64,000 bases of DNA from Rugalucina vietnamica (Eukaryota; Mollusca; Bivalvia; Lucinida; Lucinidae), in assembly GCA_964017185.1 (NCBI GenBank), contig OZ024871.1, forward strand, positions 64,298,866 to 64,362,865, read 5' to 3'. Made by a program: the position numbers and the translations under genes. Below, in pieces: positions 56,501 to 58,932 of the stretch; position 1 is the first letter of the stretch; each line of letters opens with the position of its first letter. Under the pieces are notes generated by a model. It saw only the letters and a list, made by a program, of their open reading frames with translations, was not told the DNA's origin and ran no database searches.

Positions 56501-58932
56501 CCCACAAGTCCTAATAAAAACGGCGGAGAGCAAGTCTGGTTTCCGTTTTCAATTGCTTTATTATGCAAGAAGTGTAGCAAAACATTGCGACTGGAACCAG
56601 GCCCCTGGATGTCAAAGGGAAACCCCACAGATTGAAGGAAAAACCCCACAGATTGAGGAGAAATCCTCGTTCCGTTTCAATTGCTTGACGCTGTCACGCC
56701 AAGCAATAATGGTATCACAGGAATAATCTTTTTGGTGCCCCTTTATTAGCCCCTGCAGAGATGAGATTATTACCTCACTATGACAGGCCTTTGATCTTTG
56801 GATCATATTGCACAAGCAGGGGTCATAAATTAAAAAAAAATCTGTGGTATCATTTTAGCTCCTCCAGAAGCTCTCCCTGTTAAAAGAACTTAAATCAAGA
56901 ACTGAAGTTGAGAACCTGTACGTGCCAAAGCTTTATAGCTAGCATATCAGTGTGCAATCAGCAGTCTGCCTTATTTGTGTGTTTTGGATTGTAAGCTTGC
57001 ATTTGCTTTAAGCATTCAGATAGATTCATATGTTGTTGTGAATTGACAAATTAGTTTGTAATTAGTTGCTGATGAAAGATTTGACTTATGTTTTGTTTTG
57101 GCAGTATGCTCTAAACAAATTGAATGATTTTACTAAAATTCAAGGTAGTCTATTTTTAGAGATTTGTTTGATTTGAATATTTTTGCCTGATTGTTCATTA
57201 GTTACATATTAGGCCCCTGGATGTCAAAGGGAAACCCCACAGATTGAATGAAAACCCCTACAGATTGAGGAGAAATCCTCGTTCTGTTTCAATTGCTTGA
57301 CGCTGTCGCGCCAAGCAATAATGGTATCACAGGAATAATCTTTTTGGTGCCCCTTTATTAGCCCCTGCAGAGATGAGATTATTACCTCACTATGACAGGC
57401 CTTTGATCTCTGGATCATATTGCACAAGCAGGGGTCATAAATTAAAAAAAAATCTGTGGTATCATTTTAGCTCCTCCAGAAGCTCTCCCTGTTAAAAGAA
57501 CTTAAATCAAGAACTGAAGTTGAGAACCTGTACGTGCCAAAGCTTTATAGCTAGCATATCAGTGTGCAATCAGCAGTCTGCTTTGTGTGTTTTGGATTGT
57601 AAGCTTGCATTTGCTTTAAGCATTCAGATAGATTCATATGTTGTAGTGAATTGACAAATTAGTTTGTAATTAGTTGCTGATGAAAGATTTGACTTATGTT
57701 TTGTTTTGGCAGTATGCTCTAAACAAATTGAATGATTTTACTAAAATTCAAGGTAGTCTATTTTTACAGATTTGTTTGATTTGAATATTTTTACTTGATT
57801 GTTCATTGGTTTCATATTAGGCGTTGATTTATCACAATTTTGATATTTTTAGAGCAAAATGCATTCATGTTAGCCATACATGCATGCTTGTCAATGCATG
57901 ATCATCAATAGTAGATCATCCATTAAATGGCAATTATACTGTTGATTTTTATTGTACTAAATCATACAAGCACTTGATTGTAATGCTAAACTGAAGATGT
58001 TTTATTTTAGGATAGTGATGAAAGCAATTGACATTTTAGTCTTAAAAATGTGAACTTTTTTCGTGCTGAATTTGGGGTAAAAAATGTATTGTAAAAGTAA
58101 TGTTTTTGGTACGGTTGAAATTTTAGGGTCAGTGGGGAAAGGGAAACAAATATTTTCAATTTTTGCCTCAAAGGATTAGCTATCAGTTTTCTTTGACTGA
58201 AAATGATATCACCTATCATTCAAAGAGACACATATTTTAGCAATTGGTGCTTTCAATAGCATTTTCAAAGACTATGCATTGAATTTAGAAGAAAAAGAAA
58301 AACACACACACATTTTTCTCTTACAATCTAAATGAATAATGGATTCGTTGCCATGCTGTTCATTTGTTGTTACATAATTATGTGTTGATAGTTTGGTGAT
58401 GAAATCACAGATGATTTGCGAAGAACTTTGTCTAAAATGGAGAAGACCAGTCTTATGGAGGGGACAGACATACAGAAAGTCATCCTTACCACAGGGACAC
58501 AGTTGTTTGAACTGTATCTGGCACTGCAAGAGTTCTGTAAATTCAAGGAACATTTACCTCCCAGGTACGTATATAATTTTTACTTGTCAGTCTTATTGTA
58601 CAAATGAACCAAGTATTTTACATACAGAGCAGAATTTTAGACATTATCTCCATTTTTAACAGATGTTAATGCATAGAAAACATTGTCTGATACATGTACT
58701 CCAAAATGTGTTGAATTATATTTTCCTGTATATTTGCAGTGTGAAGAAGGAATTAACAATATGTGAATTCTACAAGTGGTTCCATTTTGTTGTCAAAAAC
58801 TGGCTATACATAGCAAAACATAAAGCATTCACCAGAATCCACAAGGCTGTTGAATTAGATAAGGATGTGGATATTACCCAGGGTATAAAATACAGCACCT
58901 CAGCAGTGGATGTTTGTTGCTGTTTTCAACAG
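11447..58932 (+). CDS. BAIAP3/UNC13D-like (Munc13-4 type) gene, 16 exons seen, partial
   Basis: The spliced exons give a continuous 687-codon frame. Visible residues 1-84 are a helical N-terminal part ('[16 protein letters not shown]', '[19 protein letters not shown]'). Residues about 85-290 form C2A: loop 1 '[16 protein letters not shown]' and loop 3 'LDIWDHDDE' keep the acidic Ca2+ ligands. Residues about 300-687 are MUN sequence reaching MHD1 ('[10 protein letters not shown]', '[11 protein letters not shown]', 'STSAVDV'). Known family role: these proteins prime secretory granules or dense-core vesicles for SNARE-dependent fusion, responding to Ca2+ through C2 domains, in the cytosol and at membranes. 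The family is normally about 1100-1200 residues with MHD2 and a C-terminal C2B, so roughly 450 residues should follow 64000. The extreme N-terminus is not found. From its order (C2A, MUN/MHD1, no C1 domain) it is BAIAP3 or UNC13D type rather than classic UNC13; I cannot choose between those two. Introns range from about 120 bp to 12 kb and are packed with repeats. Confidence 0.88.
11543..11777 (+). mobile_element. Family M MITE starting 12 bp after an exon
   Basis: Left TIR GTGCCACGCCATGAGAAAAC; the hairpin is perfect around CTTCGCAGTAACTGCGAAG; right TIR GTTTTCTCGCATCGCAGCTC. Same orientation as the copy on the other side of the 84-bp exon. Confidence 0.92.
11895..12255 (+). repeat. Dispersed repeat (family I) carrying the SINE
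   Basis: 'AAATAGATGGGCTACTTGTG' before and 'GTCTGAACCTGCCCAGGAAA', 'CAAACTATCCATACATATA' after the SINE match 31340-31475 in order. Confidence 0.75.
11953..12142 (+). mobile_element. tRNA-derived SINE with AAGCTTA target duplication
   Basis: GTGGCATAGTGGTAGAGC (A box) and GGTTCTGGGTTCGATCT (B box). The domain after the head has a deletion (CGTGTAGACACA in place of the usual TTGTGTCCTTGAGC). AAGCTTA lies at 11946-11952 and 12143-12149. The surrounding sequence is a repeat whose other copy at 31330-31480 lacks the SINE. Confidence 0.92.
12413..12580 (+). CDS. Exon, pre-C2A helical region
   Basis: A T-rich tract and 'ATTTCAG' precede 56 codons in phase 0-0; the donor is 'AAG|GTATGA'. Visible residues 29-84 contain '[17 protein letters not shown]', '[15 protein letters not shown]' and '[16 protein letters not shown]'. 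This is the segment just before C2A that BAIAP3 and UNC13D share (LYEE-LYT ... LQ-F ... EEH). Function of this stretch is not known from sequence. Confidence 0.88.
12857..13090 (-). mobile_element. Family M MITE, full copy, inverted
   Basis: GAGCCGCCTCGTGGGAAAAC to CCCATGAGGCGGCTC. The hairpin AGCTTCGCGGTTACCGCGAAGCT, a 23-bp near-perfect stem, lies in the right half. Confidence 0.93.
13260..14029. mobile_element. Possible TIR element
   Basis: TAATTAGCGCACA at 13260-13272 has its exact complement at 14017-14029. No transposase. A related string occurs just outside at 13201 (AATTAGGGCACAGTGCGC), so the true boundary could be a little further left. Confidence 0.45.
14030..14878. other. No feature recognised
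   Basis: AT-rich intronic sequence. Short open frames at 14222-14440 and 14648-14839 have no family similarity and no supporting splice sites. Confidence 0.4.
14879..17094 (+). mobile_element. Family A pearl/Helentron-like element with nested insertion
   Basis: TAGCTCACCTGAGCC at the 5' end; TCTCAGGTGAGCG, hairpin AGGACCATTGGTCCT and CTGG at the 3' end. Three core units (one split by the 15024 element, then about 16040 and 16565) of about 450 bp, each with ACATGACCAAGATGG and GATGACCTTGACC. Confidence 0.85.
15024..15975. mobile_element. TTAA-flanked TIR element inside family A
   Basis: Ends TTAAGGATGTTCGCTGC (15024) and GCAGCGAACATCCTTAA (to 15975) are exact complements. TTAA target sites with TIRs are the piggyBac signature. 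The 950-bp AT-rich interior has no transposase frame. The family A core resumes at 'ATTATATAAACAAACAG', so the insertion is younger than the host copy. Confidence 0.82.
17095..17732. other. No feature recognised
   Basis: AT-rich intronic sequence; an interrupted GTTGC/GCTGC-rich patch at 17620-17710. Confidence 0.4.
17733..17901 (+). mobile_element. tRNA-derived SINE, 5' truncated
   Basis: Begins within the B box (GGGTCCTGGGTTCGATCCCC) and includes GTGTCCTTGAGCAAGACACA and the AACAAATAAACAAA tail. It lost the A box, so it lacks a complete Pol III promoter. Confidence 0.85.
18095..18274 (+). repeat. Family G element
   Basis: Starts TTAACTCGTATAAGCCTGGC and ends AAATATGGGTTAA; TTAA at both edges. 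Contains 'GGGACATAGGCAAACAGAAT' and AGCCCC, but the second hairpin arm is deleted compared with 23698. Confidence 0.7.
18627..18966. repeat. Foldback element rich in TGGAGT
   Basis: Left arm 'TTGGAGTCTTGGATTGGAGC', 'TATGGAGTGG'; right arm 'CCACTCCATGACTCCAATCC' and 'TTCCACCCCAATACTCCACT'. The arms are imperfect complements, about 75 bp each. No coding capacity. Confidence 0.6.
19021..19501. other. Non-coding, with a decayed exon-like echo
   Basis: 'CTTCTGTCATCCTGCATGCC' near 19360 resembles the start of the next exon ('ATTGTCATCCTACATGCC'), followed by 'GGAGCTAAGAATTTGAGTCG' against 'GGAGGCCAAGAATCTTGAGG'. It looks like a decayed duplicate of that exon; the frame is not preserved. Confidence 0.4.
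19502..19568 (+). CDS. Exon, start of C2A domain
   Basis: Acceptor 'TTTCTTTCAG' and donor 'GATG|GTAAGA'. Twenty-two codons plus one base: '[23 protein letters not shown]', first beta strand and start of Ca2+ loop 1 of C2A, with the first acidic ligand in 'KDADG'. The split Gly codon is completed by the 24452 exon, giving 'KDADGFSDPY', the usual C2 loop 1 signature. Confidence 0.92.
19989..22967 (+). mobile_element. Family D Helentron-like element, split by family A
   Basis: 5' end ATGCACCCAACTTTGAAAAAG with GTTGGAAGGGCAT; 3' end CAGTTGGGGGCATAGTG, hairpin GTGTTTTACAAACAC, then CATTTCTAG followed by TT. Core: three tandem units of about 310 bp (from about 21868, 22190 and 22505) with 'GTTGACCCATATTTTTTTTC', 'AGTTATGCCCCTTTTCTGAG'. 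Family A interrupts it at 20084-21867. Subterminal inverted repeats, tandem core, 3' hairpin and CTAG end suit a non-autonomous Helitron/Helentron. Confidence 0.78.
20084..21867 (+). mobile_element. Family A element inserted in family D
   Basis: TAGCTCACCTGAGCCGAAGG to CAGGTGAGCG, hairpin AGGACCATTGGTCCT, CTGG. Four core units (about 20190, 20640, 21100, 21530), some with internal deletions, e.g. the one near 21180 lacks part of ATGGCCGCCATGGCTATAAA. Inserted after a T-run. Confidence 0.88.
23124..23357 (+). mobile_element. Family M MITE, full copy
   Basis: GAGCCGCCGCATGGGAAAAC to TTTTCTCATGCACAGGCTC. Hairpin around CTTCGCAGTAACTGTGAAAC is slightly decayed. Confidence 0.9.
23698..23925 (+). 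repeat. Family G element with intact hairpin
   Basis: TTAACCTGGCATCCC at the left and AAATATGGGTTAA at the right, TTAA at both edges. Inside, 'GCAAACAGAATAGCCCCAGA' pairs with 'TCTGGGGCTATTCTGTTTGC' around GACGCCGCGTTTTGCGGCGTC. The TTAA edges hint at piggyBac; the ends themselves are only weakly inverted. Confidence 0.75.
24258..24445. mobile_element. TIR MITE ending 6 bp before a C2A exon
   Basis: TACACCTCAACCTG at the left and AGGTTGTAATGTA at the right are inverted, and 'GTTATAAAGAGGT' matches the end of the related element at 42893-43075. The acceptor AG of the 24452 exon is at 24450-24451, so the element provides the whole branch-point region. Confidence 0.75.
24452..24719 (+). CDS. 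Exon, C2A loop 1 to strand 4
   Basis: Acceptor 'TGTATTTCAG', donor 'GATT|GTGAGT'. Residues 107-196 begin [14 protein letters not shown] and end [11 protein letters not shown], both standard C2 landmarks. Between them lies a Ser/acidic then basic insertion ([17 protein letters not shown], then [12 protein letters not shown]), in the same place as the variable insertion of BAIAP3; it looks disordered and could be phosphorylated. The 3' end of a TIR MITE lies 6 bp upstream of the exon, and a family C repeat begins 14 bp downstream. Confidence 0.95.
24734..24981. repeat. Family C element starting 14 bp after a C2A exon
   Basis: CATTATGAAAAC at the left and GTTTTCATAATG at the right are exact complements; inside them TACAGAGAATTTTTTCAG and CTAAAAGTTCTCTGTA pair. 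The centre is a T-rich run near 24800 and the usual central palindrome is missing. Confidence 0.7.
24982..25804. other. No feature recognised
   Basis: AT-rich intronic sequence. A direct repeat of 'GAGTGATTTTTAAATTTTAA' near 25770-25825 is the only structure seen. Confidence 0.4.
25840..25958 (-). repeat. Family G element, hairpin part
   Basis: 'GCAAACAGAATAGCTCCAGA' pairs with 'TCAGGAGCTATACTGTTTGC' around GACGCCACATTCTGTGGCGTC, followed by 'AACACCAGGCTAACATGGGT'. Lacks the tail seen at 23698. Confidence 0.65.
26130..26462 (-). repeat. Family C element, split by the 3.57-kb element
   Basis: 'CCCCCTTATACCCCACTTTA', 'GGGGTATACCTAATTTTC', 'AAACATAGATTGTGGGTACT', then 'CGCTGAGGCGGTTCTAACGT' and 'TACCCACAATCAATG'. 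The missing right end (TATATTGCATGGGCAAGTTTTC) is at 30035-30057, after the insertion. Confidence 0.8.
28186..28385 (+). mobile_element. tRNA-derived SINE
   Basis: GGTGGCATAGTTGCAGTGC and GGTCCTGAGTTCGATCC mark A and B boxes; GTGTCCTTGAGCAAGGCACA follows. The tail is worn (GGGACGTCCAGCCTCTG) and lacks the A-rich end. Confidence 0.88.
28517..29039. mobile_element. TTAA-flanked (piggyBac-like) MITE
   Basis: TTAACCTTTAGCATGCTG at the left and AGCATGCTAAAGGTTAA at the right are complements with TTAA included. Two copies of GGTCGACCGCAGTCGCCT lie near the right end. A minus-strand frame starting at an ATG near 28866 (ATGGCGGCTTGTGG) reads 33 codons and an overlapping one 81 codons; neither resembles a transposase I know. 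Confidence 0.82.
29041..29122. repeat. Doubled short palindrome
   Basis: GTTATATTTTCACATGTGAA plus AATATAA occurs twice in a row, each a perfect 24-bp palindrome. Confidence 0.8.
29322..29478. repeat. Foldback element of about 150 bp
   Basis: 'AATTCAAGTTTTTGTCGTGA' and 'ATATGAGTTTTATTTCATCT' pair with 'AATGAAATAAAACTCATATT' and 'CACTCCAAAAACTTGAATAT'; the loop is GTGCCTTCGGCAC. The whole forms one long hairpin. Confidence 0.82.
30114..30729. mobile_element. Harbinger-like MITE, TTA target duplication
   Basis: AAAGGCCTGTTTACACATTC and ACGATTTT at the left match the complement of AAAATCGTGAATGTGTAAAC and GGGGCTT at the right. TTA flanks both ends (30111-30113, 30730-30732). A G-rich GGCC..GTTTACAC end and a 3-bp TWA duplication fit PIF/Harbinger. 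The interior is full of CACGAT/ATCGTG/ACCGT words. Confidence 0.78.
30934..31167 (+). mobile_element. Family M MITE, full copy
   Basis: GAGCAGCATCATGAGAAAAC to TTTTCTCACATCACGGCTC, hairpin around CTTTGTGGTAAATGCAAAG. Confidence 0.9.
31330..31480 (+). repeat. Family I repeat, SINE-free copy
   Basis: 'AAATAAATGGGCTGCTTGTG', 'GAGGTCTGAGCCTGCCCAAG' and 'CAAACTGTCCATACATATA' match the 11895-12255 copy, which holds a SINE. Confidence 0.72.
31688..31904 (+). CDS. Exon, C2A loop 3 and C-terminal strands
   Basis: Acceptor 'TTTTTCTCCAG', donor 'GGAT|GTAAGT'. The first base completes the Phe codon (FRF|DLEDV). Visible residues 197-268 include '[20 protein letters not shown]' with the Asp-x-Trp-Asp-x-Asp pattern of Ca2+ loop 3, then '[13 protein letters not shown]' and '[13 protein letters not shown]'. 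The long insertion after loop 3 ([18 protein letters not shown]) is a hallmark of BAIAP3/UNC13D C2A and the strongest family evidence here. Confidence 0.96.
32365..33150 (-). repeat. LTR (3' LTR in element orientation)
   Basis: Starts TG and ends CA on the + strand; bordered on its inner side by the purine tract (complement of TGCTCCTCCTCC). Matches 35406-36191 without a difference I can find by eye. Confidence 0.93.
33176..34620. other. Non-coding interior of the LTR element
   Basis: AT-rich, no open frame of note. TCCTACTTCACGG(A)ATTATAT occurs three times near 33851, 33914 and 33987. This is where pol would be in a full element. Confidence 0.6.
34637..35308 (-). CDS. Gag protein of Ty3/gypsy-like element
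   Basis: A 223-residue frame begins [17 protein letters not shown] about 95 bp after the LTR, a normal position for gag. Residues 10-110 follow the retrotransposon Gag capsid pattern ('[19 protein letters not shown]', '[16 protein letters not shown]', 'FRDRFLPSE'). Near the C-terminus, [14 protein letters not shown] is a CX2CX4HX4C zinc knuckle for RNA binding. The frame is intact. The product would assemble particles, probably packaging this RNA with enzymes from a related autonomous element. Gag stops nine residues after the knuckle with no fusion to protease. Confidence 0.9.
   Translation of the reverse strand: MASENSNFGVKIPTFSGTEGESAKFWLAKFEQVMKLRKVKNEDKCVQLFLLLEGQAEMWYHTLTEAVQGNYGLLTKAFRDRFLPSELDRVLNVSRFRGLVQRKGESTDNYIEKVIRAGNDMKKSEQDIVDQIYQGLDHSIMKFVAQKEAKTLSEVRKFARIGQSFEKDVNIRVMEVNKIQGQATESGKCDFQSFEKNRYQVKRCFICHRKSHFARDCWFKHMN
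35406..36191 (-). repeat. LTR (5' LTR in element orientation)
   Basis: 786 bp, same as the other LTR. Transcription of the element would start within it, on the minus strand. Its inner edge is two bases from the putative primer-binding site. Confidence 0.93.
36459..37270 (+). mobile_element. Family E Helentron-like element
   Basis: 5' TAGCTCGCCTGTACGAAAGTACAGGAAGAGCTA, which folds on itself, and 3' CAGGCGAGCTATGCTGTCCT with hairpin GCTGTCCTGCGACAGC then TCTTATT. TAGCTCGCCTG and CAGGCGAGCTA are subterminal inverted repeats. Core: about four tandem units of about 165 bp ('AAAGTTTTTGTAAGTCT', 'TCTTGAA.GTGTAGATGGAT', 'GGTCTGAAGTTTTATG'). Same plan as families A and D. The right edge abuts the block shared with 10741. 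Confidence 0.78.
37272..37415 (+). repeat. Dispersed repeat shared with 10741-10882
   Basis: See the 10741 copy; ends just before the MITE at 37431. Confidence 0.75.
37431..38167 (+). mobile_element. Family M MITE split by a 500-bp TIR insertion
   Basis: Left part 37431-37556 ends GATAGTACAATTCCTCTTCT; right part 38058-38167 begins ACTTATATCCAAAGTTTCAA and ends CTCATGCACAGGCTC. Joined, they make a full-length copy. Its hairpin (CTTCGCGGTAACCGCGAAG) is intact. The right end is 12 bp from the 38180 exon. Confidence 0.9.
37557..38056. mobile_element. TIR element nested in a MITE
   Basis: Left end CATGCCGTACACATGTCTTA; right end, complemented, CATAGCGTACACATCTTAT. The two match over about 22 bp allowing a 2-base gap. 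No transposase; short open frames only. Defined exactly by the broken MITE on both sides. Confidence 0.8.
38180..38383 (+). CDS. Exon, end of C2A and linker to MUN
   Basis: Acceptor 'TATGTTTCAG', donor 'AAG|GTAACT'. Sixty-eight codons, phase 0-0: '[20 protein letters not shown]' followed by '[16 protein letters not shown]', the last C2A strands, then '[18 protein letters not shown]', the start of the helical region. The 3' end of a MITE (38058-38167) stops 12 bp before the exon, so the MITE supplies most of the region expected to hold the branch point. Confidence 0.93.
38710..38813 (+). CDS. Exon, MUN region N-terminal part
   Basis: Acceptor 'TTTCTGTTAG', donor 'TCTG|GTAGGT'. Thirty-four codons plus two bases: [20 protein letters not shown], then [14 protein letters not shown]. 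The pattern 'W-GEL...ATIL..H..Q' matches the BAIAP3 family just after C2A. The split codon joins the next exon as Cys. A MITE starts 27 bp after the exon. Confidence 0.92.
39375..40866 (+). mobile_element. Family A element inserted in family D
   Basis: TAGCTCACCTGAGCCGTTAG to TCTCAGGTGAGCG, AGGACCATTGGTCCT, CTGG. Three core units (about 39470, 39930, 40365). Inserted after TTTT like the copy at 20084. Confidence 0.88.
41220..42005 (+). pseudogene. 5'-truncated LINE reverse transcriptase C-terminal fragment
   Basis: The first frame (to a TAG at 41519) has a PHD-like zinc motif ([13 protein letters not shown], then FRCARC) and '[16 protein letters not shown]'. A frameshift near 41500 moves to the next frame: [20 protein letters not shown], '[15 protein letters not shown]', '[15 protein letters not shown]', ending at TAA 41976-41978. 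These strings are typical of the region after the RT palm and thumb in non-LTR elements. The tail is GATATGATGATATGATGATG. Lacks endonuclease and RT catalytic core, so it is dead on arrival. Confidence 0.88.
42579..42696 (+). CDS. Exon, MUN region
   Basis: Acceptor 'AATTTCAG', donor 'GAG|GTATTG'. One base plus 39 codons: [20 protein letters not shown], then [19 protein letters not shown]. The pattern 'LDY..LL.LLE....W' followed by 'SL..EE' is shared with BAIAP3. A family C repeat begins about 12 bp after the donor. The upstream intron contains a four-level nest of insertions. Confidence 0.93.
42708..43161 (-). repeat. Family C element holding a MITE
   Basis: 'GGGGTATGCCTACTTTG', 'GGGTACACATTAGAACCG', 'GAGGTGGTTCTAATGTGTAC', right end 'TACATGGGCTTGTTTTCGTA'. 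It begins about 12 bp after the 42696 donor and is interrupted at 42893-43075. Confidence 0.75.
42893..43075. mobile_element. TIR MITE inside family C
   Basis: TACACCTCAACCTCTTTATA and ACAC at the left pair with GTGTTATAAAGAGGTCCAGG and TGTA at the right. Same family as 24258-24445; this copy is better preserved. Confidence 0.8.
43206..43440 (-). mobile_element. Family M MITE, full copy, inverted
   Basis: GAGACTGTGCGTGAGAAAAC to GTTTTCTTGTGCAGCGGCTC; hairpin around CTTCACGGTAACTGCGAGG. Confidence 0.9.
43441..43780. other. No feature recognised
   Basis: AT-rich intronic spacer between two MITEs. Confidence 0.35.
43781..44017 (+). mobile_element. Family M MITE, full copy
   Basis: GAGCCACCGCATCAGGAAAC to TTTCTTACGCGATGGCTC; hairpin around CTTCGCAGTTACTGCAAAG, one extra T in the second arm. 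Confidence 0.9.
44031..44380 (+). mobile_element. tRNA-derived SINE split by a foldback MITE
   Basis: CACATGGTCTAATGGTACAC (A-box region) is separated from AGGTCCTGGGTTTGATACC (B box) by 184 bp. The body (TACTTAGTCAACACCCAGGC) is internally deleted and ends ATAATCCAAACAAAAC. Confidence 0.82.
44068..44251. mobile_element. Foldback MITE with GGGGCCAGTTGTTCAAAA ends
   Basis: GGGGCCAGTTGTTCAAAA at the left and TTTTGAACAACTGGCCCC at the right are perfect complements; GTTAGCTTTACGTCAGCG and TTAACTAACCGCATCGTTAA continue the pairing less well. No coding capacity. Confidence 0.88.
44684..44870 (+). mobile_element. Family M MITE, internally deleted
   Basis: GAGTAACATCACAAGAAAAC to TTTTTCTTGCATTGCAGCTC. 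Both hairpin arms have decayed (AAACACAGTGACTGCCCACC) and the CTAGCC..TGTACAGC middle is missing. Confidence 0.75.
45051..45257 (+). mobile_element. Family M MITE, loop deleted
   Basis: GAGCTGCTTCATGAGAAAAC to TTTTCTCATGACGCAGCTC. The inner hairpin is reduced to AGGCGCAGATCAGCGCCT, missing the AGCTTCGCGG..CCGCGAAGCT portion. Confidence 0.88.
45415..45626. mobile_element. Family F foldback MITE
   Basis: CTGGTCCCAAGGTTATAAAA at the left and TTTTATAACCTCGGGGCCAG at the right are inverted with three mismatches; next inside, ATGCTCAACTCAGCTGAG and CATGCTCAGCAGAGCTGAGC. A second partial copy is at 10097. Confidence 0.8.
45627..46289. other. No feature recognised
   Basis: Non-coding spacer leading into the 23-bp satellite. 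Fragments such as CAGGTCGGGCATAAATTTGT near 46135 vaguely recall family M. Confidence 0.35.
46290..48722. repeat. 23-bp tandem satellite, about 2.4 kb
   Basis: Unit AAACTTTCTCTGACTTTGAT plus AAT, about 105 copies with scattered substitutions and variants such as TTTGCCAACTTTGATAACTT. Because 23 is not a multiple of three and the complement lacks stops, long minus-strand frames arise (46405-46839, 46964-47704) with a 23-residue period; they are by-products of the repeat. Confidence 0.95.
49005..49238 (+). mobile_element. Family M MITE, full copy
   Basis: GAGCCGCGCCATGAGAAAAC to TTTTCTCGCGTCGCGGATC; hairpin around CTTCCCATTCACTGCGAAG. Confidence 0.9.
49308..49541 (-). mobile_element. Family M MITE, full copy, inverted
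   Basis: GAGCCGCCTCATGGGAAAAC to TTTTCTCATGAGGCGGCTC; hairpin around CTTCGCAGTTACCGCGAAG. Only 69 bp from the previous copy, in opposite orientation. Confidence 0.92.
49542..50536. other. No feature recognised
   Basis: AT-rich intronic sequence. No exon or shared repeat seen. Confidence 0.4.
50537..50771 (-). mobile_element. Family M MITE, full copy, inverted
   Basis: GAAGCGCGACATGAGAAAAC to TTTTCTCACAACGCGGCTC; hairpin around CTGTGCAGTTACTGCACAG is perfect. Confidence 0.92.
50776..50970 (+). repeat. Family G element ending about 14 bp before an exon
   Basis: 'GCAAACAATATAGCCCCATA', then 'AACACTCCTCATGCCCCTTA' and 'TATGAGCAAGTCCATTTGTT' follow the family G order. The hairpin's second arm is decayed. 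Confidence 0.6.
50984..51108 (+). CDS. Exon, MUN region
   Basis: Acceptor 'TTTGTTTCAG', donor 'CTCAA|GTAGGT'. Forty-one codons plus two bases: [20 protein letters not shown], then [21 protein letters not shown]. 'LA.S...F.E..L.L.R..R..FP..N..A..RLE..L' is typical of the family. A family G repeat ends about 14 bp before the exon. Confidence 0.94.
51109..51711. other. Intron without recognised repeat
   Basis: 603-bp intron; one of the few here without a MITE. Nothing seen beyond splice sites. Confidence 0.5.
51712..51802 (+). CDS. Exon, MUN region
   Basis: Acceptor 'TTCCTCCCAG', donor 'AAG|GTAGGC'. The first base completes Lys; then 30 codons, [20 protein letters not shown] followed by [10 protein letters not shown]. 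The 'CPF' and 'I...IK' spacing agrees with BAIAP3. The exon starts 603 bp after the previous one, in an intron with no recognised repeat. Confidence 0.92.
51861..52094 (+). mobile_element. Family M MITE, full copy
   Basis: GAGCCGCCTCATTGGAAAAC to TTTTCCCACGAGGGGGCTC; the hairpin around CTTCGCGGTAACCGCGAAG is perfect, one of the best-preserved copies. Confidence 0.94.
52381..52437 (+). CDS. Exon, short, MUN region
   Basis: A T-rich tract and 'GATTTCAG' lead to 19 codons, [19 protein letters not shown], with donor 'AAG|GTGAGT'. The 'EWYERM' string corresponds to the conserved EWY of the family. The upstream intron holds a complete MITE at 51861-52094. Confidence 0.88.
52691..52923 (+). mobile_element. 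Family M MITE, full copy
   Basis: GAGCCGCCTCATGAGAAAAC to TTTTCCCACGAGGCGGCTC; ATAT lies outside both ends. The second hairpin arm has a small deletion (ATCAACCCTTTCTTTTTGC). Confidence 0.94.
53187..53290 (+). CDS. Exon, MUN region
   Basis: Acceptor 'CTTTATCAG', donor 'GAAGA|GTAAGT'. Thirty-four codons plus two bases: [20 protein letters not shown], then [14 protein letters not shown]. It has the amphipathic pattern of a MUN helix pair. A MITE (52691-52923) lies in the intron before it. Confidence 0.92.
53291..54118. other. Intron, no repeat recognised
   Basis: AT-rich; 'AATTCGCCGCGAAAATGTCC' near 53825 resembles the CGCG words of the 26463 element, too short to call. Confidence 0.4.
54119..54170 (+). 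CDS. Exon, short, MUN region
   Basis: Acceptor 'TACTTCTCTAG', donor 'CTT|GTAAGT'. One base completes Glu, then 17 codons: [17 protein letters not shown]. It matches the 'L.VD.F...FRQLE.L' helix that precedes MHD1 in BAIAP3. Phase 0 out. Confidence 0.88.
54171..54991. other. Intron, nothing recognised
   Basis: AT-rich intronic sequence with no repeat shared with the window. Confidence 0.4.
54992..55027 (+). CDS. Probable 36-nt microexon before MHD1
   Basis: Acceptor 'GCTGTTAACAG', donor 'GAG|GTCTGT' (weak). Twelve codons, [12 protein letters not shown], phase 0-0. It follows 'LQVEKL' in frame, and the family has a short acidic linker of about this length before the next helix. Because it is phase neutral, skipping it would leave the frame open, so its use cannot be proven from sequence alone. 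Confidence 0.6.
55028..55680. other. Intron, nothing recognised
   Basis: AT-rich, with an A-run at 55405-55450. Confidence 0.4.
55690..55815. repeat. Dispersed repeat, inverted relative of 8340-8465
   Basis: 'CTAATTGTCAATTTGCC' and 'TGCGCCTTTTCCTGATCA' complement the 8340 copy. A small direct repeat, GGCTTAAGATATGTCTT, stands at the left. Confidence 0.5.
55816..56598. other. Intron, nothing recognised
   Basis: No repeat or exon recognised. A comparatively GC-rich patch at 56330-56600 has short open frames on both strands without family similarity. Confidence 0.35.
56599..57820 (+). repeat. Tandem duplication, two copies offset by 612 bp
   Basis: Copy 1 (56599-57210) and copy 2 (57211-about 57820) begin AGGCCCCTGGATGTCAAAGG and match nearly base for base, with small differences such as TTATTTGTGTG/TTGTGTG and GTTGTTGTG/GTTGTAGTG. 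Each copy contains the candidate exon (56859, 57471) and a second splice-bounded stretch (57105-57144, 57717-57756). It lies in the intron between 55027 and 58392. High identity suggests a recent event or gene conversion. Confidence 0.9.
56859..56921 (+). other. Candidate cassette exon, copy 1 of a tandem duplication
   Basis: After a good acceptor 'CATTTTAG' there is an open frame [20 protein letters not shown] that would continue phase 0 from the microexon. A phase-0 donor 'TAC|GTGCCA' (weak) would end it at 56921; a better donor 'CCT|GTACGT' at 56914 would break the phase. Without splicing the frame ends at TAG 56940-56942. I do not recognise it as family sequence, so it may be an alternative exon or chance. 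An apparently identical copy lies at 57471-57533. Confidence 0.25.
57821..58391. other. Intron, nothing recognised
   Basis: AT-rich; 'CATACATGCATGCTTGTCAATGCATG'-like TGCATG words near 57880 only. Confidence 0.35.
58392..58564 (+). CDS. Exon, start of MHD1 region
   Basis: Acceptor 'GTTGATAG' (weak pyrimidine tract), donor 'CCCAG|GTACGT'. Fifty-seven codons plus two bases, with '[20 protein letters not shown]' and then '[20 protein letters not shown]'. The 'G.QLFELYL.L' string is conserved in BAIAP3-like proteins just before MHD1. Only phase 0 avoids stops, which fits direct joining to the 54992 microexon. Confidence 0.92.
58740..58932 (+). CDS. Exon, MHD1 domain; last coding exon found
   Basis: Acceptor 'GTATATTTGCAG', donor 'CAACAG|GTTAGT'. 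One base completes Ser, then 64 codons: '[20 protein letters not shown]', '[20 protein letters not shown]' and '[13 protein letters not shown]', the MHD1 signature (C.F..WF...V..WL.IA...A..RI..AVELD...H/YS.SA.D). Phase 0 out. The next family exon should begin with a W-x-x-L-x-WPD motif; I did not find it before 64000. A degenerate copy of the 3' part follows at 58985-59062. Confidence 0.95.
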